NCBI GenBank assembly: GCA_021780435.1
Contig: JAJXYV010000016.1
Location: 1-36,645 of the forward strand
Source: Pseudomonadota bacterium
GTDB taxonomy: Bacteria > Pseudomonadota > Alphaproteobacteria > Rhizobiales > Beijerinckiaceae
Direction: 5' to 3'
DNA length: 36,645 bases
Shown: positions 17,656 to 26,665 of the stretch, piece after piece
How positions within the stretch are numbered: position 1 is the stretch's first letter
Layout: every line of letters begins with the position of its first letter
Made by a program: the position numbers and the translations under genes
The notes under the pieces: generated by a model
The model's input: only the letters and a program-made list of their open reading frames with translations
Told to the model about the DNA's origin: nothing
Databases searched by the model: none

Positions 17656-19043
17656 TGTCGGCGTCGTTCATTCTCGCCTTGGTCTATCTGCTGACCTGCC
17701 TCGGGCTCATCCTGCGCATGGTCCGCCGCCGGACCTTGCTCTCGGTTCATATCGGCGCGCTCGCCGTGTTTTCGATCGGCTATTATCCTCTTCCGGTCCT
17801 GTTCAAGCCGCTCTCGCCGCTCGCCTTGATCGCCGACGAAAAAGTCTTCCAGGCGCTGCTGATCCATTATCTCTTCCTTTGCGCCATCGTGGTCAGCAGC
17901 CTTTGGATGACCCGCTTCACCGCGGCGGTCGCGCCGATGCGTTTCGGCGCCATGGACCCCATTGCCTTCCGCCATCGCGCCGCGATCGCCTGGGTGGCCT
18001 TCGGCCTGTATCTCGTCTATGTCGCGACGACGTCGCGCACCTCCTATTCCTCGGAAGATTTCGACGCCTTTTTCCAGCAGCAGTCGAATTTTCGCGCGCT
18101 TGTTTCTGCGCTCGCCGGATTCTGCGCCGGCTTCATCAGCCTCGCCTATGCGGCCGCCGCGGCGGGCGGCCAGCGCCGCGCGCAATTCACCTTCGGCGCC
18201 ATGATCATCCTGATGGTCGCACTCGCGTTGCCGTTGGGGCAGCGGCTGGCGGCGATCGCGCCGATCATCATGCTGTTCGCCGCCATGGCCTCGATGCGCC
18301 AGACCGGAAAGGCCTTGCGCATCCTCGTCGTCGCGGTCGTCTTCCTGATGGCCGTCAGCCCCTTCGCGGTCTATCTGCGCGAGGCGCGGCGCGCGAAAAG
18401 CGGCGAGTTCCTGAGCGCCGCCGAAGTCGCCGGCCATTACCAGCTGTCGAGCAATCCGGCGATGCAGAGCTTCCAGTCGGTGATCGACCGCAGCGACCTC
18501 GTCTTCAATACCGTCTTCATGAAGGATTACATCGACCGCACGGGCTTTGCGAACTGGACCTATTATTATTCGGTTCTGGTCGCGCCCATTCCCCGTCTGA
18601 TCTATCCGGACAAGCCCTATGTGCTGAGCGACGACGGCACGATCGAAGGCGACATTTCGGTCAAGGCGTGGCGGCTGGCGTTCGGCACGTTTGGCAGCCT
18701 GACCGCTTTCGGCGGGCTCACCGCCTATCGCGAGGGCGGTTGGATCGGCGTGGTCCTCGATGGTCTGGCGCTCGGCGCCCTCTTCGCCTTTCTGGCGCGC
18801 TGGCTCGGCGAAGGGAGTTTCCTGGCGCGTGTGTTCTACGCCCATTTCTTCCTGCTCTTCGCCGTGCAAAAAGCGCCGCCTTGCTTCTTCGAGGCGCTGG
18901 CGAGTCTTTTAGGTCTTCTGCCTCTTCTCCTCGCGTTGCTGGCGGTTGGGCTCGCGCCAGTCTTCACCCGCCTCGCGCCGCGGCCATCGAGGGGAGGGGC
19001 GGGCGAAGCGCGCGTTGCGCCGATCTCCGGGCGCGCATCATGA
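17655..19043 (+). CDS. O-antigen/oligosaccharide repeat-unit polymerase (Wzy-like)
   Basis: Multispanning protein of 462 aa with a large periplasmic loop (YLREARRAKSGEFLSAAEV...SVIDRSDLVFNTVFMKDYIDRTGFANWTYYYSVLVAPIPRLIYPDKPYVLSDDGTIEGDISVKAWRLAFGTFG). Trimmed from ORF 17403. Confidence 0.75.
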   Translation: MSASFILALVYLLTCLGLILRMVRRRTLLSVHIGALAVFSIGYYPLPVLFKPLSPLALIADEKVFQALLIHYLFLCAIVVSSLWMTRFTAAVAPMRFGAMDPIAFRHRAAIAWVAFGLYLVYVATTSRTSYSSEDFDAFFQQQSNFRALVSALAGFCAGFISLAYAAAAAGGQRRAQFTFGAMIILMVALALPLGQRLAAIAPIIMLFAAMASMRQTGKALRILVVAVVFLMAVSPFAVYLREARRAKSGEFLSAAEVAGHYQLSSNPAMQSFQSVIDRSDLVFNTVFMKDYIDRTGFANWTYYYSVLVAPIPRLIYPDKPYVLSDDGTIEGDISVKAWRLAFGTFGSLTAFGGLTAYREGGWIGVVLDGLALGALFAFLARWLGEGSFLARVFYAHFFLLFAVQKAPPCFFEALASLLGLLPLLLALLAVGLAPVFTRLAPRPSRGGAGEARVAPISGRAS

Positions 19044-19264
19044 CGGAGGGCGCCTCGTTTCCTCGTTCGCGGCGGCTGCCGGTCATCGGCGCGGCGGCCC
19101 TGAAGCTCGATCGCGTGGCCTTCCCGATCCATGTCGTCGCGCAAAAGTCGGCGGATTACGAGTTGGTCGCGCCCGCCGCCCGCTTCTTCTTTGCCGGCGA
19201 TTGTTCGGCCTTCGTGAGGGCTCGGGCGCAGCAAACCTCAGGGCAGAAGGAGGGCGACCCATGA
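19040..19264 (+). CDS. Uncharacterised 74-aa protein in the EPS operon
   Basis: MTEGASFPRSRRLPVIGAAALKLDRVAFPIHVVAQKSADYELVAPAARFFFAGDCSAFVRARAQQTSGQKEGDP; ATGA overlap with the upstream wzy-like gene (19040-19043) and with the downstream acetyltransferase gene (19261-19264). Confidence 0.55.
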   Translation: MTEGASFPRSRRLPVIGAAALKLDRVAFPIHVVAQKSADYELVAPAARFFFAGDCSAFVRARAQQTSGQKEGDP

Positions 19265-19845
19265 ATGCGTTGCTGGACCCAATACGGTTCCGGCCGCGCG
19301 ACGGCGGTCCGAGCTTTACGCTTCGGCACAGGCTTTTCCGCCTCGCCTGGACAATCGTCTGGAACGGGCTAGGGGTCTGGACCCCGACGCCGCTTTTCGC
19401 TTGGCGCCGGGCGCTTGCCCGCGCCTTCGGGGCGCGGATCGCCGCCACCGCAAGGATCTATCCCCGCGTACGAATCTGGCACCCGCCTCATCTCGAAATG
19501 GCGGAGCGCGCCTGTCTCGCGCGTGGCGTCGATTGCTATTGCATGGCGCCGGTGCGGCTCGGGGCCCATGCCTTGGTCTCGCAGGGCGCGCGGCTCTGCG
19601 CCGGCGATCATGACGTCGACGATCCCGATTTTCGATTGCGGGTCCGGCCGATCGTCCTCGGCGCCGAGGCCTGGGTCGCTGCCGAGGCCTTCGTCGGCCC
19701 CGGCGTCACGCTCCAGGAAGGCGCCGTGCTCGGCGCGCGCGGCGTCGCCTTTCGCGACCTCGGCGCCTGGACCGTCCATGTCGGCAATCCGGCGCGACCG
19801 CTGCGCGCGCGCCGCCGGCCGGCTTCTTCGACAAATGCGGATTAA
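19261..19845 (+). CDS. WcaF-like left-handed beta-helix acetyltransferase
   Basis: RLFRLAWTIVWNGLGVWTPTPLFAWRRALARAFGARIAATARIYPRVRIWHPPHLEMAERACLARGVDCYCMAPVRLGAHALVSQGARLCAGDHDVDDPDFRLRVRPIVLGAEAWVAAEAFVGPGV. Trimmed from ORF 18946. Confidence 0.88.
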   Translation: MNALLDPIRFRPRDGGPSFTLRHRLFRLAWTIVWNGLGVWTPTPLFAWRRALARAFGARIAATARIYPRVRIWHPPHLEMAERACLARGVDCYCMAPVRLGAHALVSQGARLCAGDHDVDDPDFRLRVRPIVLGAEAWVAAEAFVGPGVTLQEGAVLGARGVAFRDLGAWTVHVGNPARPLRARRRPASSTNAD

Positions 19846-19849
19846 GCCC

Positions 19850-20845
19850 ATGATCGACCTGACCGTGATCATTCTGACTTTCAATGAGGAGAGGCACATC
19901 GAACGCGCGATCCGCTCGCTCGGCGGGCTTGCGACCGACATTTTCGTCGTCGATTCCTTCTCGACCGACAGCACCGCGGCCACCGCCGAGCGGCTGGGCG
20001 CGAAGGTTCTGCGGAACCGCTTCGTCAATCAGGCGAAGCAATTCCAATGGGCGCTGGACAACGCTCCGGTCCGCACGGGCTGGATCATGCGGCTCGACGC
20101 CGACGAGACGTTGGAGCCAGAGTTGGTGGGCGAGATTCGCGCGACCCTGTCGAACCTTCCCCCCGACGTGGTCGGCGTGAACTTGCGCAGGCGCCATATC
20201 TTCATGGGGCGCTGGATTCAGCATGGCGGGCGCTATCCGCTGATCTTGCTACGCATTTTTCGTCGCGGCTTCGGCAGCGTCGAGGACCGCTGGATGGACG
20301 AGCACCTGACCGTGCGCGACGGCAAAACCGTGACCTTCACGCAGGATTTTTCCGATATCAACCTCGGCGATCTCGCGTCGTTCACGGGTAAGCACAATGA
20401 CTACGCCACGCGCGAGGCGATCGACGTGCTTGACCGGAAATATGGCCTCGGCCTGTCGCGCGCGCGCTCCCTTCCTGAGACGGCGCCGCGTCAGGCGGTT
20501 GCGAGGCGCTTCGTGAAGGAGAGGATCTACAGCAAGGCGCCGCTCTGGCTCGGGCCTGCCGGTTATTTCTTCTACCGCTACATCCTGAGGCTCGGGTTCC
20601 TGGATGGCCGGGAAGGGCTCGTTTATCACGTCCTCCAGGGCTTCTGGTATAGGTTCCTGGTCGGGGCGAGGATCCTCGAATTTGAAAAGCGGCTCGCTTC
20701 CATTTCGGGCGCGCAGGACAAGGTCGCGGCGCTGGAAGGACTGACTGGCCGTGCTCTGAGCGATCGGGAGCACGAGCCGCGCGCCGCGGACGAGGCGATC
20801 GAGCGGGTCCGCTTCGCCTTCGGACGTTTGAGGACGAGCCCGTGA
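19850..20845 (+). CDS. Glycosyltransferase family 2 (WaaE/KdtX-like)
   Basis: MIDLTVIILTFNEERHIERAIRSLGGLATDIFVVDSFSTDSTAATAERLGAKVLRNRFVNQAKQFQWALDN...WIMRLDADETLEPEL. Alternative start at 19835. Confidence 0.92.
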   Translation: MIDLTVIILTFNEERHIERAIRSLGGLATDIFVVDSFSTDSTAATAERLGAKVLRNRFVNQAKQFQWALDNAPVRTGWIMRLDADETLEPELVGEIRATLSNLPPDVVGVNLRRRHIFMGRWIQHGGRYPLILLRIFRRGFGSVEDRWMDEHLTVRDGKTVTFTQDFSDINLGDLASFTGKHNDYATREAIDVLDRKYGLGLSRARSLPETAPRQAVARRFVKERIYSKAPLWLGPAGYFFYRYILRLGFLDGREGLVYHVLQGFWYRFLVGARILEFEKRLASISGAQDKVAALEGLTGRALSDREHEPRAADEAIERVRFAFGRLRTSP

Positions 20846-22068
20846 AAATCCTTCATATCATCGCTTCGGTCGATCCGCGAACCGGCGGCCCCATTCAGGG
20901 GGTTGTCCTGAGTTCGCAGATCTGGCGCGCGCACGGCCATGAGCGCGACATTCTCAGCCTGGACCCGCCCACGGCGCCCTGGGTCGGGGCCTGCCCGGTC
21001 ACGACTTTCGCCGTCGGCATGAAAGGGCCGGTCCACGACTGGATCCGGCGCCGCCTGCCTTGGGCGCGCTATGCCTATACGCCGGGCCTGAAGCGCTGGC
21101 TGACGCGCAATGTCAGCCAATATGACGCGGTCGTCGTCAATGGCCTGTGGAATTACGCCTCGCTTGGCGCCTGGCGGGCCCTGCGCGGCACGGCTACGCC
21201 CTTTTTCGTTTTTCCTCATGGGATGCTCGATCCCTGGTTCAATGAAGCCTATCCGCTCAAGGCGTTCTTCAAGACGCTCTACTGGCGCCTCTTCGAGCAC
21301 AAGACCCTGCGCGACGCGCGCGGCGTCCTGTTCACCTGCGAGGAGGAGCGGCGGCGCGCGGCGACGTCTTTTCGGCCTTATCGCGCCCGTGAAGCTGTTG
21401 TCGGCTACGGCGCGCGCGCGGCGGAGGGCGATCCCGTCGCGCAAAGGACGTCTTTTGCCGCCGCCGCGCCGGGACTTGACGGACGGAACTTCATCCTGTT
21501 CGTTGGCCGCATTCACGAGAAAAAGGGGGTCGACCTCCTGATCGGCGCCTTCTCTCGGATCGCGACGGAATTCCCAGACCTCGACCTTGTGATCGCCGGT
21601 CCGGACACGTCCGGCCTGCGCGGGAGGCTGGAGGCGATTGGCGCCGGACAGGACTTCGCGCGCCGCATCCATTGGCCGGGCATGTTGGTGGGCGACGCCA
21701 AGTGGGGCGCCTTCCGTTCGGCGCGGTTTTTCGTCCTGCCGTCGCATCAGGAAAATTTCGGCGTGGCGGTCGCGGAGGCCTTGTCGCTCGGCGTTCCGGT
21801 CCTGGTCACCGACAAGGTCAATATCTGGCGCGAGGTCGAAGCCGACGGCGCCGGGATCGTCGTCCCCGACGATGCGCTGGGCGTCGAGCAAGGCCTGCGG
21901 CGGATGTGCGCCTTATCGCCTGCGCGAAGCGCGGCCATGGCCGAGGCCGCGCGCGCTTGCTTCGCCGCGCGCTACGACCTTAACGCCAACGCCCTCAACC
22001 TGCTCGACCTGATGCGCGGGATGTGCGCGGACGAGGGCGCGCCGCGTCTTCAACAGGAGGGCTCCTGA
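20842..22068 (+). CDS. Glycosyltransferase family 4 (GTG start)
   Basis: [140 protein letters not shown]. Confidence 0.93.
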   Translation: MKILHIIASVDPRTGGPIQGVVLSSQIWRAHGHERDILSLDPPTAPWVGACPVTTFAVGMKGPVHDWIRRRLPWARYAYTPGLKRWLTRNVSQYDAVVVNGLWNYASLGAWRALRGTATPFFVFPHGMLDPWFNEAYPLKAFFKTLYWRLFEHKTLRDARGVLFTCEEERRRAATSFRPYRAREAVVGYGARAAEGDPVAQRTSFAAAAPGLDGRNFILFVGRIHEKKGVDLLIGAFSRIATEFPDLDLVIAGPDTSGLRGRLEAIGAGQDFARRIHWPGMLVGDAKWGAFRSARFFVLPSHQENFGVAVAEALSLGVPVLVTDKVNIWREVEADGAGIVVPDDALGVEQGLRRMCALSPARSAAMAEAARACFAARYDLNANALNLLDLMRGMCADEGAPRLQQEGS

Positions 22069-23057
22069 TGGAGGGCGGGAGCAAAACGATTGCGGATCAG
22101 AGAATCTGGGTCGCGGGCCACAGGGGCATGGTCGGCTCCGCCATCGTCCGCCGGCTTGAGCGCGCCGGCGCCGACCTCCTCACCGCTGCGCGCGCGGAAC
22201 TTGACCTCGCTGACCAGTCCGCCGTGCGCGCCTGGCTGGCCGAGAAGCGCCCGGACATCGTCATCCTCGCCGCCGCCAGGGTCGGCGGCATCCTCGCCAA
22301 CGACTCCTTTCCCGCAGATTTTCTTTACGAGAATCTCGTCATGGAGACCAATGTCATCGAGGGCGCCCATCGCGTTGGCGTCGATCGGCTGGTCTTCCTC
22401 GGCTCGTCCTGCATCTATCCGAAATTTGCGCCGCAGCCGATCGAGGAGGCCGCCTTGCTGACCGGCCCGCTCGAACCGACCAATGAATGGTACGCCATCG
22501 CCAAGATCGCCGGCGTCAAATTGTGCCAGGCCTATCGTCGGCAGTTCGGGCGCCGCTATATTTCGGTCATGCCCTGCAATCTCTATGGCCCGAACGACAA
22601 TTTCGACCCCGCCTCGAGTCATGTCCTGCCCGCGCTGATCCGCAGGCTCCACGAGGCGAGGGCAAGCGGCGCCGAAAGCGTCACGATCTGGGGGACGGGC
22701 GCGCCGCGGCGCGAATTCCTCCATGTCGACGATCTCGCGCGCGGAATCGTCCTTTGCATGGAAAGTTACGACGGCGAAGCGCCGATCAATTGCGGCGCCG
22801 GCCGGGACATCAGCATCGCCGATCTCGCACGGCTCGTCGCCAGGATCGTCGGGTTTCAGGGGAGCCTGGCCTTCGATCCGGGAAAGCCGGACGGCGCGCC
22901 GCGCAAGCTGATGGATTCGAGCGGGATCGCCGCCCTCGGCTTCCGGCCGGAGATATCGCTCGAAGACGGGGTCGCGGACGCTTATCGCTGGTTCCTCGAC
23001 CAGCGCGCGAAGGTGTCGCCCGCGGTCGCGCGCCGTGGCGTCATTCGTACGGCGTGA
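22068..23057 (+). CDS. fcl: GDP-L-fucose synthase
   Basis: [135 protein letters not shown]. Confidence 0.97.
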   Translation: MEGGSKTIADQRIWVAGHRGMVGSAIVRRLERAGADLLTAARAELDLADQSAVRAWLAEKRPDIVILAAARVGGILANDSFPADFLYENLVMETNVIEGAHRVGVDRLVFLGSSCIYPKFAPQPIEEAALLTGPLEPTNEWYAIAKIAGVKLCQAYRRQFGRRYISVMPCNLYGPNDNFDPASSHVLPALIRRLHEARASGAESVTIWGTGAPRREFLHVDDLARGIVLCMESYDGEAPINCGAGRDISIADLARLVARIVGFQGSLAFDPGKPDGAPRKLMDSSGIAALGFRPEISLEDGVADAYRWFLDQRAKVSPAVARRGVIRTA

Positions 23058-24609
23058 AGGAATTGGCGCTCAGATGGGTGGCCTTGCGCTTGAAGCCGTT
23101 TTGCGCCCCATTGGCCTTCGTGTCCGTCGACAGGAAATCGAGCTTCGCGGCCGAGCGCAGGGCTGGCGCGAAGCCCGCGCCGGCCGCCGGTTTGGCATGG
23201 GCCTGCCGGGTCGGCGCAGCAAGGGCCGCGAGCGCGGCGCGGTCGAGGCGCGCGGGCGTCATCTGGTTGGCCGCGTCCTTGGCGGCGCGCTGTTCCTCGG
23301 CCTTGTCCTGGGCGGCGGCGCGCAGGGCTTGCAGGGGCGGGCGCGGCGGCGGGGTCGGCACGGCGAGGAGCGACGGCTTGGCGGCGTAGGCGAGCGGCTC
23401 GGCGCCAGCCGCGGACGGCCGCAGCCTCAGGGAGCCGCCCAACGAGGTTCCTTGCGTGATGACGTCGGGCAGGGCTGCGAATTCGACGGGGCGCGCGGGC
23501 GGCAGCGGGGCGTCGCTTTCCGCGACGAGGTCGGTCGGCCGGTGCGGCGGCGTCGGAACATCCGGAGTTGCGATTGACTCGTCGGCGTCTGCCGCCGGTT
23601 TCGCGTCCTGCTGGAGAGACTGGGGCTTTTCAGGCGCCGTCGATGCGGCTTGCGGGGCCGCCTGCTGCGGCATGATCGCCTGACGGCCCCGGCCTGGCTG
23701 GTCGGGCGCGCCCATATAGGTTTCGCCATGCGGGAGATCGGTTTCGGCGCTGGCGACGAGTTGACGCTGCGCCGGCGCGACCGTTTCCTCGTCCGAGGCC
23801 TGAGCTGAAGCGACGCGGGTCTGCTGCGACCCGCTTCCCAGCTGCCGGTCTTCCTCGTCGTCGCGGCCGCCGCCGAACAATTTGGCGAAGAAACCAAAAA
23901 TTCCGCCGGAATTGGCCTCTTCGATGGTCGGGGCGTCGCCGCCGCGCGCCAGAATCTCGGCGCGGGCCACCTCATAGCCGGGCAGGGGCTTGCCGTTCGA
24001 AGGAATATGGACGGTCTTGCCGTCGGGGAACAACGACGCGAGCTGGTCATAGCTCATCCGCGGCCAATGGCGCACGCCGCCGACGTCGAGATGAACGAAG
24101 TTGGGGCCAGGATAATAGCCGACGCCGCCGCGCTGCATGCGCATGCCGATCTCGCGGAGCTTTTCCATCGACAGGCCGGCGATGGTCGTGTCCATCGCCT
24201 TGCCGAGCATGTGCTGGGAATGTTCGGCCACGCGGCGCGAGCGCCGGCGCAGCATGGCGTTGGTTTCCGGGCAGCGATAGGCGGATAGCACCGTGATGGG
24301 ATCGTCCGGCCCCATTCGGCCCGCGGCGCGATAGGCCTCCCAGAGGACGTCGAAAAGCCGGGGGTCCATATTGGTTTCTTCGTCCGTTCGCCAGTCGCGA
24401 AGGAACCAGTTCAGCTGTTTGAGCGTTTGGGCGTCATAATGGCCGTTGACGCGGAAGGTCGCCGCGATCGCATCTTTGCGATGGGCGTGGACCAGATAGA
24501 TGGTGCGGGTGTCGCCGTTGGCGTCCGCCGATTCGAGCGCATTGGGGGCCAGAATTGCGACGAGGCCAAGAGCGGCGACGCAGACGCGTTTGCCGAAGCG
24601 GAGTCTCAT
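23041..24609 (-). CDS. DUF882 / Peptidase_M15-type murein endopeptidase (MepK/YcbK-like) with low-complexity C-terminal tail
   Basis: [72 protein letters not shown]..., [29 protein letters not shown]. Start trimmed to 24609 ([20 protein letters not shown] signal). Confidence 0.9.
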   Translation of the reverse strand: MRLRFGKRVCVAALGLVAILAPNALESADANGDTRTIYLVHAHRKDAIAATFRVNGHYDAQTLKQLNWFLRDWRTDEETNMDPRLFDVLWEAYRAAGRMGPDDPITVLSAYRCPETNAMLRRRSRRVAEHSQHMLGKAMDTTIAGLSMEKLREIGMRMQRGGVGYYPGPNFVHLDVGGVRHWPRMSYDQLASLFPDGKTVHIPSNGKPLPGYEVARAEILARGGDAPTIEEANSGGIFGFFAKLFGGGRDDEEDRQLGSGSQQTRVASAQASDEETVAPAQRQLVASAETDLPHGETYMGAPDQPGRGRQAIMPQQAAPQAASTAPEKPQSLQQDAKPAADADESIATPDVPTPPHRPTDLVAESDAPLPPARPVEFAALPDVITQGTSLGGSLRLRPSAAGAEPLAYAAKPSLLAVPTPPPRPPLQALRAAAQDKAEEQRAAKDAANQMTPARLDRAALAALAAPTRQAHAKPAAGAGFAPALRSAAKLDFLSTDTKANGAQNGFKRKATHLSANSFTPYE

Positions 24610-24886
24610 AGCCCGAAGGGCCGAGTTCACGGCTGATCCTGACAAAATCGAACGCGCTCCCCTTGTGCCTGCCTGTCGTTCCGTCTGGACGCAAACTTGA
24701 CGGAAAGGGTAACGGAATGATTGACGAAACTGCTTTCCACGGCCCTTCCGGTTCGCGAACCGATCCGAAAGGCGCCCCTGCATAGCCGATCTGTCGCGGC
24801 AAAGCCACAGCCTGACGAAAAAGAACTCCTTCCGCGCTTTTTTGTCGCTTGTGGCCAATTTACCAAATTTCGCGGCGATTTTGGGG

Positions 24887-24910
24887 CGCGATCACGGTGG
24901 CGTGATCGCG
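24887..24910. repeat. 10-bp perfect inverted repeat CGCGATCACG-GTGG-CGTGATCGCG in an intergenic region
   Basis: Located 13 nt beyond the L,D-transpeptidase stop; possible transcript-end hairpin but no U-tract. Confidence 0.6.
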
Positions 24911-24923
24911 GCGGGTCGGTTCC

Positions 24924-26501
24924 CTAGCCCCCGAGGCCCAGCATTTCGCGGGTTTTCCGGCTGTAGCCGTAGATATCGTCAAACCGGCGCAGGGCGCCCG
25001 AATCGTCCACGGAAAGCGTGAAATAGACGATATGGATGGGCATGGGCGCGGGCAGGTTCACGCGTCGCTCCGATTTGCCGACCATCTTGCGCAGCCGCTC
25101 CTCGGTCCAACCGTTCGCAGGCTGAAGCAGGTCCTCGGCGAATCTGAACGGCTGATCGACGCGCACGCAGCCGTGACTATAGGCGCGCCGGGACGTCGCG
25201 AACAGGTTCCGCGTCGGCGTGTCGTGCATATAGACGGCGTAGTCGTTGGGGAAGACGAATTTGATCTGGCCCAAGGCGTTGCGCTCGCCTGGCGGTTGGC
25301 GGACATGGAGTTGTCCGTTCACATAGCGGATCTCGTAACCCTGGGCGCGCAGGGCGTCGAGATGCGGCATCAATTCGTTCCGGATGATGGATTGCGGCAC
25401 ATTCCAGGACGGATTGACGATGATATATTCGATCTTGTCGGAAAAAAGCGGCGTCGGCTTGTCCGGCTTGCCGGTGATGACCCGGACTGGCAGGACCAGA
25501 TTGTTGTCGCGATAGAGCCGCGCGGTGAATTCCGGCACGTTCACGACCACGCGGTCGGCGCCGAGGTCGCGCGGCAGCCAGCGCCAGAACTCCATATTGG
25601 TCAGGATGTCGTTTTCGAGATTGGTTTCGCGCCGCGCGCCATAGGCCGCCGGGGCGTCGCTCATCCGCCGTCCCCGCTCGGCCGCAGCGATTCGCCCTGT
25701 TGTTTCCGGCGCCTCGCGCAATTCGGCGAGCTTGGCCTTGAGCGCCAGATAGCCGGGCTGCCGCGGATTATAATCCTCGAGGGTTTTCGCGGCGTCAGCG
25801 GATCGGCTCGTCTGGTCGAGCGCCTGCGCCGCGGGCACGATTGGCGGATGGACGTCGATCTGGCGGGAAACGCCTTTCGGGTCGATCCGGCCGCCGCTCG
25901 CTTGGGCTGCATAGGCCGCGACAGCCTCCGACAGGGCGACGTCGCCGAGCGCGCGCGCCTTTTCGGAGCCCTGATCGAGTGAAAAGACGCGATAGGCGCG
26001 CAGGTCGAGGCCATCGTCGGGCGCGCGCTGCAATTGTTCGAAGGCGGCATGGGCCGCTGGCGTCCATTGCCCATGGTCGTCGAGCCAGACCGGAGCGTCG
26101 CCGCGGCTGGCGTAAAAGGCGTCCACGGCGCGGCGCAGCGCGCGCATTTCCACCGTGGCGGGGCGGGCCTCGGCCGCATCGCGGGGGAGCGCGTCGCGAA
26201 TCGCCTGATTCATCGGCGGCTTGTTCGGCCCCTGGACCTCGGCGGAGGGTTTCGGGGCGGGTTCGGCGCCGGCCTCGGCCTTGGACGGCGCCTCCTGCGC
26301 GGGTGGCGCGGCGGCCGAATCAGGCCGGGATGCGGCGTCGGCGCCGGGCGGCGCCTGCTCGGCGGTTGCAGCCGGCGCGCCGACGGCGGCCTGGGCCGAT
26401 CCGGGCGTCTGGGGCTCACCGAGCGCGGCGCCGGCCGCGATCAGCGCCGCAAGCGCGGTCGCCGTCCGAAATCTTCCGACGGAGGAGCCAAGCCAAAACA
26501 T
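24924..26501 (-). CDS. L,D-transpeptidase, YcbB/LdtD-like (YkuD domain)
   Basis: RDGPVWLDD-type N-region (DAPVWLDDHGQWTPAAHAAFEQL), RVVVNVPEFTARLYRDNNLVLPVRVITGKPDKPTPLFSDKIEYIIVNPSWNVPQSIIRNEL, YSHGCVRVDQPFRFAEDLL catalytic motif. Confidence 0.93.
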   Translation of the reverse strand: MFWLGSSVGRFRTATALAALIAAGAALGEPQTPGSAQAAVGAPAATAEQAPPGADAASRPDSAAAPPAQEAPSKAEAGAEPAPKPSAEVQGPNKPPMNQAIRDALPRDAAEARPATVEMRALRRAVDAFYASRGDAPVWLDDHGQWTPAAHAAFEQLQRAPDDGLDLRAYRVFSLDQGSEKARALGDVALSEAVAAYAAQASGGRIDPKGVSRQIDVHPPIVPAAQALDQTSRSADAAKTLEDYNPRQPGYLALKAKLAELREAPETTGRIAAAERGRRMSDAPAAYGARRETNLENDILTNMEFWRWLPRDLGADRVVVNVPEFTARLYRDNNLVLPVRVITGKPDKPTPLFSDKIEYIIVNPSWNVPQSIIRNELMPHLDALRAQGYEIRYVNGQLHVRQPPGERNALGQIKFVFPNDYAVYMHDTPTRNLFATSRRAYSHGCVRVDQPFRFAEDLLQPANGWTEERLRKMVGKSERRVNLPAPMPIHIVYFTLSVDDSGALRRFDDIYGYSRKTREMLGLGG

Positions 26502-26665
26502 TCGGGAGCCTTTCAGGACGACAGGCCGGGGAATATCGAAGCGCCCGGAACGCCGTCGTTATATGAAGTCGCGCCGATCGATAAATTCAACCGCCGCGAG
26601 GCCGCAATAGGCCATTTCAGTAAAATCGTCCCTGTCGCAGGAAGGCCACAACGCCTTGCCGTCGG

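Noticed and set aside
17400-18869. 489-aa minus-strand ORF opposite the GT2/wzy-like genes
   Set aside because: Highly charged Arg/Glu/Asp-rich composition typical of antisense of a membrane protein; no motifs.
24887-24910. Inverted repeat after the L,D-transpeptidase as an intrinsic terminator
   Set aside because: No U-tract follows the stem in the direction of transcription; kept only as an inverted repeat.
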